Part shown: positions 33,444-43,055 of the stretch, piece by piece | Position numbering within the stretch: position 1 is the first letter of the stretch | Layout of the letters: every line of letters starts with the position of its first letter | Assembly: GCA_910587915.1 (NCBI GenBank) | Contig: CAJUOB010000007.1 | Span: 1 to 64,000, forward strand | Length of the DNA: 64,000 bases | Direction of reading: 5' to 3' | Source: an uncultured Muribaculaceae bacterium | Lineage (GTDB): Bacteria; Bacteroidota; Bacteroidia; Bacteroidales; Muribaculaceae | Position numbers and translations under genes: made by a program | Notes under the pieces: generated by a model | What the model saw: the letters and a program-made list of their open reading frames with translations, nothing else | What the model was told of the DNA's origin: nothing | The model's database searches: none

Positions 33444-36200
33444 TTAGATTACGGGACGGACTTTCAGGCATGCAGGATGGTTGGAAGCCGGAAGAGTGAT
33501 TTCGACCAGGCCGGGGTGCCGCTGTCGGGCTTCCAGCGATTTGCCGTTGAGGGTTACGGTATATTTATTATCGGGATTGAGGCATACTAAAATGGTCCGT
33601 TGGTGTGGTTTCACGGAAGTATCGAACGATATATCTGCATCGAGAGCCGACAGTTGTTCATCAAAGCGATGAGAATCGACGAATACTTCAAATCCGGTAG
33701 ATATTTTCCCCGGTCGGTAATATGATGCATGCCAGTTGAGCAGGGGTGATGATAGGCCGGAGAATTGATGCCATCCGGCACCACGACCGGATTCTATTAT
33801 GAAATGCTCGAAAGTGAAATAGCTTTCGGAACATTCCCTCTCCCATATGTCGAGAGCGGTTGAGGCTATGCGGAATGCATCGTCGGGCCGTGCGTAGTCG
33901 AGCATGGATTTCCATATAAGCCATTGATGCGGGAACCATACGGTGCCGTTCCAGTAGCCATCGTGTTTGAAATAGGGTGCGGATTGGTCGACGGTAGATA
34001 TGCCTGCGTCGGTCCACAGTCTCGATTTATCGAAGATGTGGGATATCATGGTATCGGTTTGTGCCGCCGACGATATGTTGGCTATAAGCGGACTTACGCC
34101 GTCGAGGCCCATGTTGAAGTTGGAGCCATCGTCGTAGCGCATTATTCCGATGGGCTTTGTGTCTTTGTCGTGCACCACATATGAGTAGTAACCGCAATTG
34201 CTGTCCCACGAATAGGCTTGCAGAGCGTTGGCCATTCGGCTGATATCGCGATCGTATGCTTTCACATGCTGTTTCTCGCCGAGACGTTCGGCAAAGTGCC
34301 GCAGTATTTTGGCTGCACGGATATAGTAGGCGGTCGAAACAACCGGTGTGACGGTCGATTTATCGGATGGTGCTATCTGGGGTGGATAGTCGTCCCAGCC
34401 GCCTGAATTATAGAAGTAATCCCATGTGCGCAGCAGCCCGGAACCCTTCATGCGTGTGGTGGATGTTGGGGCGTTGCCTGCCATGAAGTCGTAGAACTGT
34501 TTCAATCTGGGATATATGAATCGAAGAATTTCTTGCGATGGGTTTCTGTTCCATATTTCCTGAAGGGCATAGATCTGTATGGGCAACGGTGTGCCGTGGT
34601 GTATGAATGCCGACTCGCTGCCGGGGGCAGTGGTGTATGCCCGAAGACATTCAAATGCCTTGGCTATGTCGATGTCGGTCAGTCCGATGGCTATGAATCC
34701 GGAGTCCCATGTGTAGAGGCTGTTCCAGTTCTTGCCCGGGGTGAAGTGCCGTATGTATTGTCCTTGAGTATGGACCGGATATACGATATTGGACAGTAGG
34801 GATGCCTGTAGTAGCCTTATGCTGTTGGCATAGGGCATTCCTGCGGGTAGGGTGGGGGTAATGGTTGCGGGTACGGGTGGCGTATACAGTTCCGGCGATG
34901 TGTGGAATCGTCGGATTTCGTTTTCTACATCCTGGAGTGTGCCGGAAGCGATGATTGCGGAGATTTTACGGCTGCTATGTGGTGATACTACAATCGGACG
35001 CAGGAATGCATCGGTGTAGTGCCAGCGGCCATTGCCGTGAAGCCGCGACGATACGTGGTCGTGCGTTTTCTTGCGGAAGAATGATTCGAGATTGTCATCG
35101 AGTATTTCGCGGATTTCAGAATCTTCGAAATTCCATGCCACGCCGTAGTAGGGGGAGGATACCGGGTATTTTACAATATAGTCGCAAGACTCTTTGCCAC
35201 GTATGAGCTCTGGCGAGAAGTTGACGTTCCGCTGTTCGAACGATACTGCGTGATCTGTGGGTGCAATGAACAGCCCATCGAGAGTGCAATTGGCTTTGTT
35301 TATAGCTGTGAGGGTGAGTCGGTGGCGTCCTGTGGTCTGGCTCTCGAATGGAATGGTGGCTATGGCAAATCCATCGGACGGCGACAACCTCAATGTGTCG
35401 TTGCTTATGCCTGAGAGCGCGAGGATTGCCGGAGAATCGCCCTTGACCGCATATCGGAAGCCGATTGTACCCTGTTTCATTTCGTGGGGAATATCGAACT
35501 CGTAACTTATTCTCTGGCCCGGGGTGGCCGATACGTTGCCGAGTGCGAAGCCGCTTACGTTGCCGGAGTGGCGAATTTCGCCTCTACGGGCGCCATCATA
35601 CACGAGATTATAGGCTGGCGATCGATGCACCGGTTCGTTCTCTGCATATTCGGTGGCGTTTATCCAGATTGCACCGTCGCGGGTCGACAGGGATATGCGT
35701 GGTTGCTCATCTTCGAAATCGATGTATGACATCAGATTCAACACAAGATTCTGGTTGAGATCTGTATTATTGACGCATTCCATCTCTACGAGTGTTCTGG
35801 CGGAATCGAGCACATGATATGTCACATCGGTATATACCCGGTCTTTCCATTCCATTTCGTAGCGATAGGTTATATGATCGAGCTGAGGGCTGATGTTCCA
35901 TGGGTGGTAGGCTGATTCGAACAAAACATGGGGCACGAATTGGCGATTGCGGTAGTAGCCGGGCATTACCGAAAAGTCAAATCTTAAGCCGGAGTTCATG
36001 TCGTGGATGTGCGATATGCCCGCGTAGCGCTTGGAGTATGGCCCCCAGGCGCTGAGCGACGTTATGTCGTGCGATTCTATGAGAAGCGATGTCGGGATTG
36101 TGTCGGATTGTGCCGCATGGATATTTGCAGTGATTGCAAACGCAACTGCTGCCGCCAGCAAGCGCCCGGACTTATATGATGTATGGTTCTGTATTTTCAT
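33444..36200 (-). CDS. Secreted MGH1/GH63-like (alpha/alpha)6 glycosidase
   Basis: 918 aa with signal peptide (1-29, ending NIHA). The N-terminal beta-sandwich (about 40-440) is rich in strands. The C-terminal (alpha/alpha)6 barrel (about 455-830) carries YTWDSGFIAIGL, LRTWDYFYNSGGWDDYP, YWNGTVWFPHQWLIWKSML and FTFEHFIIESGRGAGWHQFSGLSS, the motifs of the GH63/GH37-like clan. The Asp of WDSGF is the probable acid. Substrates in this clan are alpha-glucosides or alpha-mannosides. It is monocistronic. The -7 box at 36205-36212 is only 4 nt from the ATG, which suggests a nearly leaderless mRNA or a different promoter. Confidence 0.82.
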   Translation of the reverse strand: MKIQNHTSYKSGRLLAAAVAFAITANIHAAQSDTIPTSLLIESHDITSLSAWGPYSKRYAGISHIHDMNSGLRFDFSVMPGYYRNRQFVPHVLFESAYHPWNISPQLDHITYRYEMEWKDRVYTDVTYHVLDSARTLVEMECVNNTDLNQNLVLNLMSYIDFEDEQPRISLSTRDGAIWINATEYAENEPVHRSPAYNLVYDGARRGEIRHSGNVSGFALGNVSATPGQRISYEFDIPHEMKQGTIGFRYAVKGDSPAILALSGISNDTLRLSPSDGFAIATIPFESQTTGRHRLTLTAINKANCTLDGLFIAPTDHAVSFEQRNVNFSPELIRGKESCDYIVKYPVSSPYYGVAWNFEDSEIREILDDNLESFFRKKTHDHVSSRLHGNGRWHYTDAFLRPIVVSPHSSRKISAIIASGTLQDVENEIRRFHTSPELYTPPVPATITPTLPAGMPYANSIRLLQASLLSNIVYPVHTQGQYIRHFTPGKNWNSLYTWDSGFIAIGLTDIDIAKAFECLRAYTTAPGSESAFIHHGTPLPIQIYALQEIWNRNPSQEILRFIYPRLKQFYDFMAGNAPTSTTRMKGSGLLRTWDYFYNSGGWDDYPPQIAPSDKSTVTPVVSTAYYIRAAKILRHFAERLGEKQHVKAYDRDISRMANALQAYSWDSNCGYYSYVVHDKDTKPIGIMRYDDGSNFNMGLDGVSPLIANISSAAQTDTMISHIFDKSRLWTDAGISTVDQSAPYFKHDGYWNGTVWFPHQWLIWKSMLDYARPDDAFRIASTALDIWERECSESYFTFEHFIIESGRGAGWHQFSGLSSPLLNWHASYYRPGKISTGFEVFVDSHRFDEQLSALDADISFDTSVKPHQRTILVCLNPDNKYTVTLNGKSLEARQRHPGLVEITLPASNHPACLKVRPVI

Positions 36201-36204
36201 GAAG

Positions 36205-36212
36205 CAAATTTA
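36205..36212 (-). promoter_or_regulatory. -7 box directly at the start of the MGH1-like gene
   Basis: TAAATTTG (36212 to 36205) matches TAnnTTTG. The start codon (36200 to 36198) coincides with the expected transcript start, and no other plausible start codon follows before the signal peptide. Confidence 0.45.
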
Positions 36213-36267
36213 GCGAATTTCGTGGATATTAACTATTGAAGTAGTGAACGCTTCCGGAATAAATGAC

Positions 36268-36275
36268 TACTTTTG
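36268..36275 (+). promoter_or_regulatory. -7 box of the DUF2027-Smr / EFR1 pair
   Basis: TACTTTTG matches TAnnTTTG on the plus strand, 25 nt upstream of the ATG at 36301. An AGGA stretch (36291-36294) precedes the start. Confidence 0.55.
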
Positions 36276-36300
36276 TATTAGAAAAAAATAAGGAAATACT

Positions 36301-37383
36301 ATGCAAGTAAAGATAGGAGATACTGTGCGCTATCTCAATGCTGTCGGAGGCGGCAGGGTAGTGCGGATTTCGGGCGATTTGGCCTATGTGGATGAAGATG
36401 GGTTTGAAACGCCTGTGCTGTTGCGCGAATGTGTGGTGGTCGGAGCTGTGACAAAGTTGAATAATCCAGTCCCTGCTCCAAAAGCCGCCAAGCCGGCACC
36501 CGCGAAGAGTGATACGCCCGCGCCGACGGTACTCCCGGTAGTAGAGACAGCCGGAGGCGACAAGATGAATGTAGTACTCGGATTCGAGGCTTCGGATATC
36601 AAGTCGTTATCGCAATCGACCTTCGATGCATATATAGTAAACGACTCAAATTATTATCTATATGTATCGCTCGATACCAGAGGCGCTGAAAGTACGCAAT
36701 GGACTCATCGCTATGACGGACTGATAGAACCCAACATACAGGAATTCGTGGGCGAATTTCTGCGTGAGGATCTTCCGGTTATGGACAGGGTGAGAGTTCA
36801 GTATCTTGCATTCAAGCGCGACAAGGAGTTTGAGGCTAAAACTCCGGTCGCGATCGAGTTGAAGATTGATACCACAAAATTTGCCAAGCTTCATTGCTTC
36901 CGGCCTAATCCATACTTCGACGTGCCGGTGATCGCTTTCGATGTTGTGTGTGCCGATAAGGTTCAGCAGCCCGAAATACTGGACCGTGCAGCCGTGGCGC
37001 AGATGATGGCAAAGCAAAAGCCGGAATCGCCTAAGCATACCGTCGGCCATCAAAAGGCCCAACAGCGGCCCGAGGTGATAGTGGTTGACCTGCATATCGA
37101 CGAACTTGTGGATACTACTGCCGGACTATCTCCGGCTGATATGCTCAACCTTCAGATCGACAAATTCAGCCGTGTGATGGATGAGAATATGAAGCATGTC
37201 GGCCAGAAAATCGTGTTTATACATGGAAAAGGTGAGGGTGTGCTTCGTCAGGCTTTGATGAAAGAGCTCACACACCGATATAAGGGCCATGATGTGCAGG
37301 ATGCCTCTTTCCGTGAATATGGATTTGGCGCCACTCAGGTGACTATACGCTCTGTGCAGCCGGCAAAGCCTAAGAAACGATGA
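36301..37383 (+). CDS. DUF2027 - Smr domain protein
   Basis: 360 aa. The N-terminal DUF2027 region (about 1-240) begins MQVKIGDTVRYLNAVGGGRV, a small barrel also found in Bacteroidetes MutS2-like proteins. An Ala/Pro-rich linker lies at about 55-80. The C-terminal Smr domain (about 262-355) has VVDLHIDEL and FIHGKGEGVLR. Smr domains act as nicking endonucleases or RNA-binding nucleases. A cytosolic nucleic-acid role, for example in ribosome rescue or DNA processing, is inference. The TGA stop overlaps the start of the next gene (ATGA), which implies translational coupling. Confidence 0.88.
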   Translation: MQVKIGDTVRYLNAVGGGRVVRISGDLAYVDEDGFETPVLLRECVVVGAVTKLNNPVPAPKAAKPAPAKSDTPAPTVLPVVETAGGDKMNVVLGFEASDIKSLSQSTFDAYIVNDSNYYLYVSLDTRGAESTQWTHRYDGLIEPNIQEFVGEFLREDLPVMDRVRVQYLAFKRDKEFEAKTPVAIELKIDTTKFAKLHCFRPNPYFDVPVIAFDVVCADKVQQPEILDRAAVAQMMAKQKPESPKHTVGHQKAQQRPEVIVVDLHIDELVDTTAGLSPADMLNLQIDKFSRVMDENMKHVGQKIVFIHGKGEGVLRQALMKELTHRYKGHDVQDASFREYGFGATQVTIRSVQPAKPKKR

Positions 37384-38186
37384 TTGTCTGTTTCTCGGGG
37401 ACCGGAAATACTCTGCATGTGGCGCGGCTGCTTGCGGAGAAGATCGGGCAGGATGTTTTCTTGCTCGATGGCGATGTCTTGCAGAATCCGCAGACGGTGG
37501 AACTCAATACTAAGGATACCGGCGAGCCTGTGGTATGGGCATTTCCGACTTATTCGTGGGGAATACCGCCTGTCGTTGTCGATTTTATAAAGAATGTGGG
37601 ATTGGGCGCCGGTACGATGTCTGCCCGTCATTTTATGCTCACGACGTGCGGCGATGATATGGGGCTTACCGACCGACAGTGGCGTAGGCTTATGAAAGAC
37701 CGTGGCCTTAGGGATGTTGCAGCCTTCGCTGTGGTGATGCCTAATACTTATGTGTGTATGAAAGGCTTCGATGTAGACTCGCCCGAGATCGCCGAAGAAA
37801 AAATTGCAGCAGCAGATTCTAAAATCGGAGCTATTGCCGATGCTATAGAGAGTGGTGAACCCGATATGCTTGTGCCGGGCGCATTTGCATGGATAAAGAC
37901 ACGCGTGGTCTATCCATGGTTCATGAAATATAAAATGTCGGCAAAGCCATTTGGCCATACTGCCGGATGCACAGGGTGTGGCACGTGTGCGCGGCTTTGT
38001 CCGATGTCCAACATATCGATGTTGGATGATGCGTCGGTTGCGCCGGCCCCTGTGTGGGGCTCGCGATGCGCCATGTGCCTGAGGTGTTACCATGCTTGTC
38101 CGCATCACGCGGTGGCATATGGAAAAGCCACCGACGGCAAGGGCCGCCAGTGGCTGGGTATGGGTCGAGGAGTGCGTGTCAGATAA
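37380..38186 (+). CDS. EFR1-type flavodoxin - 2x[4Fe-4S] ferredoxin fusion
   Basis: 268 aa. The N-terminal flavodoxin-like domain (1-150) has the FMN phosphate loop FSGTGNT (5-11) and AFPTYSWGIPPVV. Two ferredoxin clusters follow at about 196-207 (CTGCGTCARLCP) and 225-237 (CAMCLRCYHACP). It should transfer electrons between a flavin and iron-sulfur clusters in the cytosol; the partner enzyme is unknown. Its start overlaps the Smr gene stop by 4 nt (ATGA). Its last 8 nt overlap the end of the convergent pyrD. Confidence 0.88.
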   Translation: MIVCFSGTGNTLHVARLLAEKIGQDVFLLDGDVLQNPQTVELNTKDTGEPVVWAFPTYSWGIPPVVVDFIKNVGLGAGTMSARHFMLTTCGDDMGLTDRQWRRLMKDRGLRDVAAFAVVMPNTYVCMKGFDVDSPEIAEEKIAAADSKIGAIADAIESGEPDMLVPGAFAWIKTRVVYPWFMKYKMSAKPFGHTAGCTGCGTCARLCPMSNISMLDDASVAPAPVWGSRCAMCLRCYHACPHHAVAYGKATDGKGRQWLGMGRGVRVR

Positions 38187-39084
38187 TGCCGCGGAGCTCG
38201 GCTATGTCGACAACGCCGTGGCGCTGGCAGTAGTCTTCGAGACCGTCGATTACTTTTATGCAGGTCGCAGGGTCGAGGAAGTTGGCTGTGCCAATTTGTA
38301 CGGCTGTAGCTCCGGCCATTATGAACTCAAGAGCATCGCGGGCGTCGGTTATGCCGCCGAGGCCAACCACGGGAATGCCTACAGCCTTCGCCACTTGCCA
38401 TACCATCCGTACGGCCACCGGTCGAACGGCAGGTCCCGACAGTCCTCCGGTGATTGTTGAAAGCACCGGCTTGCGACGTTCTACGTCGACAGCCATACCA
38501 AGCAGGGTGTTGATTAGCGACACGCTGTCGGCGCCTGCGGCTTCTACGGCAAGAGCTATGTCGGTAATAGATGTCACATTGGGCGATAATTTTACCATGA
38601 GATGGCGCGGCCATGCTTTGCGTACGGCCTTGACCACTTGCGCGGCACCGTCGGTAGTGGTGCCAAAGGCCATTCCGCCTTGCTTCACGTTAGGACACGA
38701 TATATTCAGTTCGATGGCATGGATACGTGGCAGCTCGGCGAGCCGTTCGGCTGTCGCTACATATTGGTCGACCGATGCACCGGACACATTCACCATCACT
38801 TCCGTATCGAGGGCTTCGAGCTTGGGATACGTCTCGGTTGCAAAATTTTCAACGCCCTTGTTCTGAAGTCCCACCGCATTTAGCATTCCCGATGGTGTTT
38901 CGGCCATTCGTGGATAGGGATTTCCTTGACGAGGCTCCAGAGTAGTACCTTTTACTATGAATCCGCCAAGCCTTTCAAGATTCATGAAGTCGGCATATTC
39001 GAGTCCGTATCCGAATGTGCCCGATGCTGTCAGTACCGGATTTTTAAGCTCCAATGAGCCGAGTTTTACTCCTAAGTTCACCAT
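38179..39084 (-). CDS. pyrD: Dihydroorotate dehydrogenase B, catalytic subunit
   Basis: 301 aa from ATG 39084 (MVNLGVKLGSLELKNPVLTASG); the frame is open to 39129. Oxidises dihydroorotate to orotate in pyrimidine synthesis. The class 1B signature NISCPNVKQGG holds the catalytic Cys. The FMN-binding VVGLGGITDARDALEFIMAGA is near the C-terminus. Class 1B enzymes are NAD-linked heterotetramers with PyrK, and pyrK lies immediately upstream with a 7-nt overlap, so both subunits are made together. Confidence 0.95.
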   Translation of the reverse strand: MVNLGVKLGSLELKNPVLTASGTFGYGLEYADFMNLERLGGFIVKGTTLEPRQGNPYPRMAETPSGMLNAVGLQNKGVENFATETYPKLEALDTEVMVNVSGASVDQYVATAERLAELPRIHAIELNISCPNVKQGGMAFGTTTDGAAQVVKAVRKAWPRHLMVKLSPNVTSITDIALAVEAAGADSVSLINTLLGMAVDVERRKPVLSTITGGLSGPAVRPVAVRMVWQVAKAVGIPVVGLGGITDARDALEFIMAGATAVQIGTANFLDPATCIKVIDGLEDYCQRHGVVDIAELRGII

Positions 39085-39848
39085 TTTAGCTCTTTTATGT
39101 TGAATACAGGTCCGTTTTTGCACACGCATACATTACCATCGGCTGTATCTTCCACACAGCACAGGCATGCACCGAGGCCACATGCCATATGGTTCTCAAG
39201 CGATACCTCGGTAGGGGTGTCGGTTTCGGATGCAATCTTCGCACAAGCGCGCATCATAGGTTTCGGGCCGCAGATTTGCACCATGTCATAGTCGGCGCAC
39301 TTGAATTCGGGGTGTTGTGTCACCAGGCCATGGAATCCTTCTGAGCCGTCATCGGTACATATATATATAGGGCATTCGCTCGCGAAGCGGTCGCATATCC
39401 ACTTGTCGGGGGTAGTGCGCATACCGAAAATCACAGTTGGATGTGCACCGGCTTCCTTGAGGCGAAGAACCTGATAGAAGAGAGGCGCGATGCCGACGCC
39501 ACCACCTATGAGGAGTACTTTGGAGCCTGCAGGCGCTGTCGAAAAACCATGTCCAAGAGGCATGATCACGCGTAGGGTATCGCCAACTGAATATTCTCCG
39601 AGCTTCGAACTGGCGCGACCGATAGGAGCTACCAATAGTTCGAGGGCGGTGACAGTACTGTTGTAGACTGAGAATGGGCGGTTGAGAAGCACCGGAGCGC
39701 GGTCTACGGCTACTTCGACAAATTGGCCAGGCTCGCATAGAGGCAACTGTCCACCTGCGGCATCGACAAGCACAATATGAATCCAGCCCGAGGGGAGAAC
39801 CGCAAGCCGGTCGATGCGCAAAATTAACTGTTCTTTCTTGGCGTTCAT
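39078..39848 (-). CDS. pyrK: Dihydroorotate dehydrogenase electron-transfer subunit
   Basis: 256 aa. FAD/[2Fe-2S] subunit that passes electrons from PyrD to NAD+. The FAD-binding RPFSVYN lies in the N-terminal ferredoxin-reductase barrel and the NAD-binding loop GGGVGIAPL follows at about 115. The C-terminal cluster ligands are in CGLGACLCC and a final Cys before KNGPVF. Overlaps pyrD by 7 nt as the first gene of a pyrK-pyrD unit. tRNA-Met lies 63 nt upstream on the same strand. Confidence 0.95.
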   Translation of the reverse strand: MNAKKEQLILRIDRLAVLPSGWIHIVLVDAAGGQLPLCEPGQFVEVAVDRAPVLLNRPFSVYNSTVTALELLVAPIGRASSKLGEYSVGDTLRVIMPLGHGFSTAPAGSKVLLIGGGVGIAPLFYQVLRLKEAGAHPTVIFGMRTTPDKWICDRFASECPIYICTDDGSEGFHGLVTQHPEFKCADYDMVQICGPKPMMRACAKIASETDTPTEVSLENHMACGLGACLCCVEDTADGNVCVCKNGPVFNIKELKW

Positions 39849-39911
39849 ATAAAAAATCGAGCCGCTGCATTTCTGCGCGGCTCGCTGTGCTATGATTGGT
39901 TTATGATTGTG

Positions 39912-39985
39912 TGGCGGGAACGAGAATTGAACTCGTGACCTCCGGGTTATGAATCCGACGCTCTAACCAACTGAGCTATCCCGCC
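39912..39985 (-). tRNA. tRNA-Met (CAT)
   Basis: 74 nt on the minus strand. Acceptor GGCGGGA pairs perfectly with TCCCGCC. The D-arm is GCTCAGTTGGTTAGAGC, the anticodon loop ATTCATAA carries CAT, and the T-arm is ACGAG-TTCAATT-CTCGT. CCA is not encoded. The first pair is G-C, as in elongator rather than initiator tRNA. A tRNA-Ile2 with lysidine cannot be fully excluded from sequence alone. Confidence 0.92.
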
Positions 39986-39997
39986 CTTTTGCGACTG

Positions 39998-40005
39998 CAA
40001 AGTTA
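39998..40005 (-). promoter_or_regulatory. -7 box of tRNA-Met
   Basis: TAACTTTG (40005 to 39998) matches TAnnTTTG, 12 nt upstream of the mature tRNA. Confidence 0.6.
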
Positions 40006-40094
40006 GATGCTTTTTTTGAATCCACCAAATAATTTGCCCAAAAAATCTCAAAAAATCTTTTTTGAAACTTTTTTTGAAAAAATCTCCCAAAAAA

Positions 40095-40126
40095 TTTGCA
40101 CGGTAAAAAAATAGTGCTTAACTTTG
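40095..40126 (+). promoter_or_regulatory. Promoter of tRNA-Lys
   Basis: TTTG (40095-40098), a 20-nt spacer and TAACTTTG (40119-40126) form a full Bacteroidetes -33/-7 promoter. The tRNA begins 32 nt after the -7 box. Confidence 0.75.
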
Positions 40127-40157
40127 CACCGCAATTGAGAGAAACACCAATGCAAAA

Positions 40158-40233
40158 GACTCCGTAGCTCAGTTGGTAGAGCAACTGACTCTTAATCAGT
40201 GGGTCGAGAGTTCGAGCCTCTCCGGGGTCACCA
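40158..40233 (+). tRNA. tRNA-Lys (CTT)
   Basis: Acceptor GACTCCG pairs with CGGGGTC (one T-G pair). The D-arm is GCTCAGTTGGTAGAGC, the anticodon loop CTCTTAA carries CTT, and the T-arm is GAGAG-TTCGAGC-CTCTC. CCA is encoded at 40231-40233. A promoter and a terminator frame it as a single-gene unit. Confidence 0.95.
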
Positions 40234-40241
40234 CCACAAAG

Positions 40242-40275
40242 TCCAATCGCTTCTAACCCAAGCGGTTGGATTTTT
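40242..40275 (+). terminator. Terminator of tRNA-Lys
   Basis: TCCAATCGCTT (40242-40252) pairs with AAGCGGTTGGA (40260-40270, one T-G pair), followed by five T residues. The next 200 nt up to the receptor gene hold no gene that I can support. Confidence 0.85.
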
Positions 40276-40442
40276 CTTTATGCCGGAATTGTCACCCGGG
40301 CAGCATCCTATTTTAGCGCACAGTAATAAACCTGTGGAAGTTAAAAATCTTCTTACCTCTGCAAAAGAGTATGGATGTAAGACGTAACCATTTTAACAAA
40401 TACGTATTCTTAAATCAGAGTATCTGAGATTGCCATATGATG

Positions 40443-40485
40443 AAGAGCCTCCCAAAGTTGGATTTAAAAACTTTTGGGGGCTCTT
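40443..40485. terminator. Long hairpin at the end of the receptor gene
   Basis: Arms 40443-40459 and 40469-40485 pair over 17 positions with about one wobble or mismatch. It lies 25 nt past the receptor gene stop (minus strand). No T-run follows on the minus strand, while CACTTTTTT follows on the plus strand. Confidence 0.55.
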
Positions 40486-40510
40486 CACTTTTTTATGGTT
40501 TGGGTCGTGT

Positions 40511-43051
40511 TTATTTCAGAATGCCTGATGAAGCATTGCCGGATACATATGGTTCGTTATCATTTTGTACTTTCTTGCCGTAGCCAAATGTATAGGTCGC
40601 GGATATTTGTATTAGGGCATGGCTACTTCCATTATAGATTAGTTCATTCACACTGTAGTATTGACTATGCATCTTTCGTGAGCCGGAGCGCCAGTTCCAC
40701 CGTGTCATATTGATGATGTTTGTCTTTACATTCCAATTGCCGCCGACCCAGCTGATGGAGAGCTGCCAGTCATTCTTGTTTTTTGTCCAGAATCCATTTG
40801 TACGGCCTTCCGTATCTGCGTTATCGGAAATATATGCAAGAGAGAAATTCCAGTTTTTAAGATAATATCTGATTCTTGCATGCCAATAGATGAATGAATG
40901 GTTCTGATTGAAAGGTTCGCCGTCGTAATTTCGGATTTGGGCAACTTGGGCTGTCAAGTTGAGATTATTGTCAAGAAAGCTTGCGGTAGCGTTTACTCCG
41001 TATTTTATATTTGCGAAACTTCCAATCGGTTGCTTTATTGTTCTGAGAATTCCTTCTGCCGTGGGGTCGTAGTCAAATGCGTATCTATTACCGACAAACC
41101 AACCTTGTGCGAAAGCGGCCATATTGAACCTGCTGTTTGGAATCCATGCATAGTCGAGTCCGATGTCATAGGATTTGACCGGAGAGAGTGCCGGATTACC
41201 AGTGTATTTCAAGAAAGGTTATGAAGTGATTATGTTGTCGCTCTTGTAGCTCGGAGATGGCTGCCAGGTGCTGTAATGGAATATCACCGACAGAGAGTGT
41301 TTCTTTTTGATAAGAAGCCTGAGTGTGAGATCGGCCCATGGAGATGCTGTATTTTCTTCTATATCTTTGAATTTAAGTTGATCGAAATCGTAACCAAATC
41401 CTGCCAAACCGTAAAAGTTGTCCTTGCTGATGCTATACGTGACACCTCCGCCTACGCGGACCGATTTCGCTTTATCGAAAGATGAAACAGAACCGGAATA
41501 GGACGTACGGTTATATTCGTAGCTTCCTCGGGTGAACGCAAGTAAATTTCCGAAACTACCAAGATCATGGTTAAAACTTAGATTTGCACGTAGTTGATTG
41601 GTATTGTCGACGGCTGAATTGAATATTCCACGGAAAGCATTTTCAATATAAGATGACGATTGTTCGGTATGTGAATATACATAGTATGGAGTAAAGGTCA
41701 GTGAGTTCTTTTCCGAAAGTTTAAAATAATAGTACCCCATGAAGGATATGAAACGCGACTTTTCATCGAGTGTAGAACTGTAGGTCGAGGTGGGATATAC
41801 ATCCCTGCTGTAAGACACAATACCATCTATATCGTTGTGAGGTTTATTGCTGGCATTTCCGTCTATTTCGGTAGATGCCATAATCTTATCAGATGTATAT
41901 GTTGCCTTGATACCGGCGAAATATTGCTGATTTTCTGTTTTTGATTTTGTTGTGGATGAATGGCGGTCGAAATCTGCCAATTTACCTGATTCGTCGGGAA
42001 GTCGGAAGGTTTCCGTGATATCGGAGCCATAATGACTGCTATTCATGTTCCACCCTGAGGCAATGAAGTCGTATTTCATTTTTTTATATTGGAAACGTGT
42101 GCTTCCCAGTAGCTGTTCGGAATTGCTTATGAGGTTCAGATGGCCAAAGCCCTTGACATAGCCGCCATATTCATATTGCTGCATGATGAAGTTTACCACA
42201 TATTCGTTGCCTTGGAATCTTGGGTCGGATGGAGATGTATAGAATTCTACCTTCCTTACATCTTTGACATTCATTGCTTTCAGCTCGTTTTCTGAAGCCG
42301 GGAGAAAATCTATATATATCGCAACGTTTCGGCCAGAGTTTGTGGTTATGTTGCCGTTTGTAATCATTCCAAGCTGAGGAATGGCCATATGCGCCAGTAG
42401 TTCGTCTCCTGTCTGCGAAGCATTTTTCTGGCGTTGGGTAGGTATATAGGTTGTGCGGTCGCTATATAACTGAGAGTGTTCGGCCTCGACAGTAATTGCA
42501 CCAAGATTTACAGCCCGCTCAGGCATTATTATGGTCCCGATGTCGAATGTATTGCACAGTACATATGTCGTTTTGTACCCCAGGCAGGATAGTTTTGCTA
42601 TAACTTTCTGTCGGTCGCAAGGGATGGAGAACCTTCCGGTGGCATCGGTAATGCCGTATGTCACTACTGTTGAATCACGTGGCGCAAGGAGGAGTACTGT
42701 CGCGGCCACTACGGGCTCATCATCAGTGCCGATAGCTTTACCTGTAAATACATATTTCCCGTGCTGAAGGGCCTCGATATAGTACGTGCTTTTCGATCGG
42801 ACCACCGTTACAGGATTCAGACCGATTGTCTGACGGATAGCATCGCAGGCGTTATCCGCATTTACGGTAGCACTTGTGTTGTAGTTCTCGAGTTCATTGT
42901 AGATGAAGTTGATGTCGAGATCCGGATGATTTTCCATAATCCGCTGAATCGCTTTAGGCAGCGGAGTCGAAGTAAAGCGGTAGGAGAAAGTTTCGGCAAA
43001 GGCCATGACATATACCGACATGGCGCAGATAAGCATAATTATTTTTGCCAT
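40511..43051 (-). pseudogene. STN-containing outer-membrane beta-barrel receptor, interrupted by an in-frame TAA
   Basis: One continuous frame of 847 codons is split by TAA at 41219-41221. The 5' part (610 aa) has a signal peptide, an STN-like domain (about 20-90) that contacts an anti-sigma factor, a carboxypeptidase-regulatory-like domain (about 98-185), a plug (about 205-285) and most of a barrel. The 3' part (40511-41212) continues in the same frame (FLKYTGNPALSPVKSYDIGL) to the barrel end FGYGKK. Homologues run SDNI...TGNP without a break, so this looks like a recent nonsense mutation. Loss of the last strands should prevent stable barrel insertion. It is the third gene of the sigma/anti-sigma/receptor operon, with a 4-nt gap after the anti-sigma gene. 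Confidence 0.8.
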
Positions 43052-43055
43052 GATT

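Noticed and set aside
34955..35206. Plus-strand frames opposite the MGH1-like gene
   Set aside because: Short antisense shadows without any domain.
37371..37390. A possible fusion of the Smr and EFR1 genes
   Set aside because: The two frames differ and overlap as ATGA, which is ordinary translational coupling.
41212..41221. A frameshift as the cause of the split receptor gene
   Set aside because: The codons on both sides of the TAA are in the same frame, so it is a nonsense change, not a shift.
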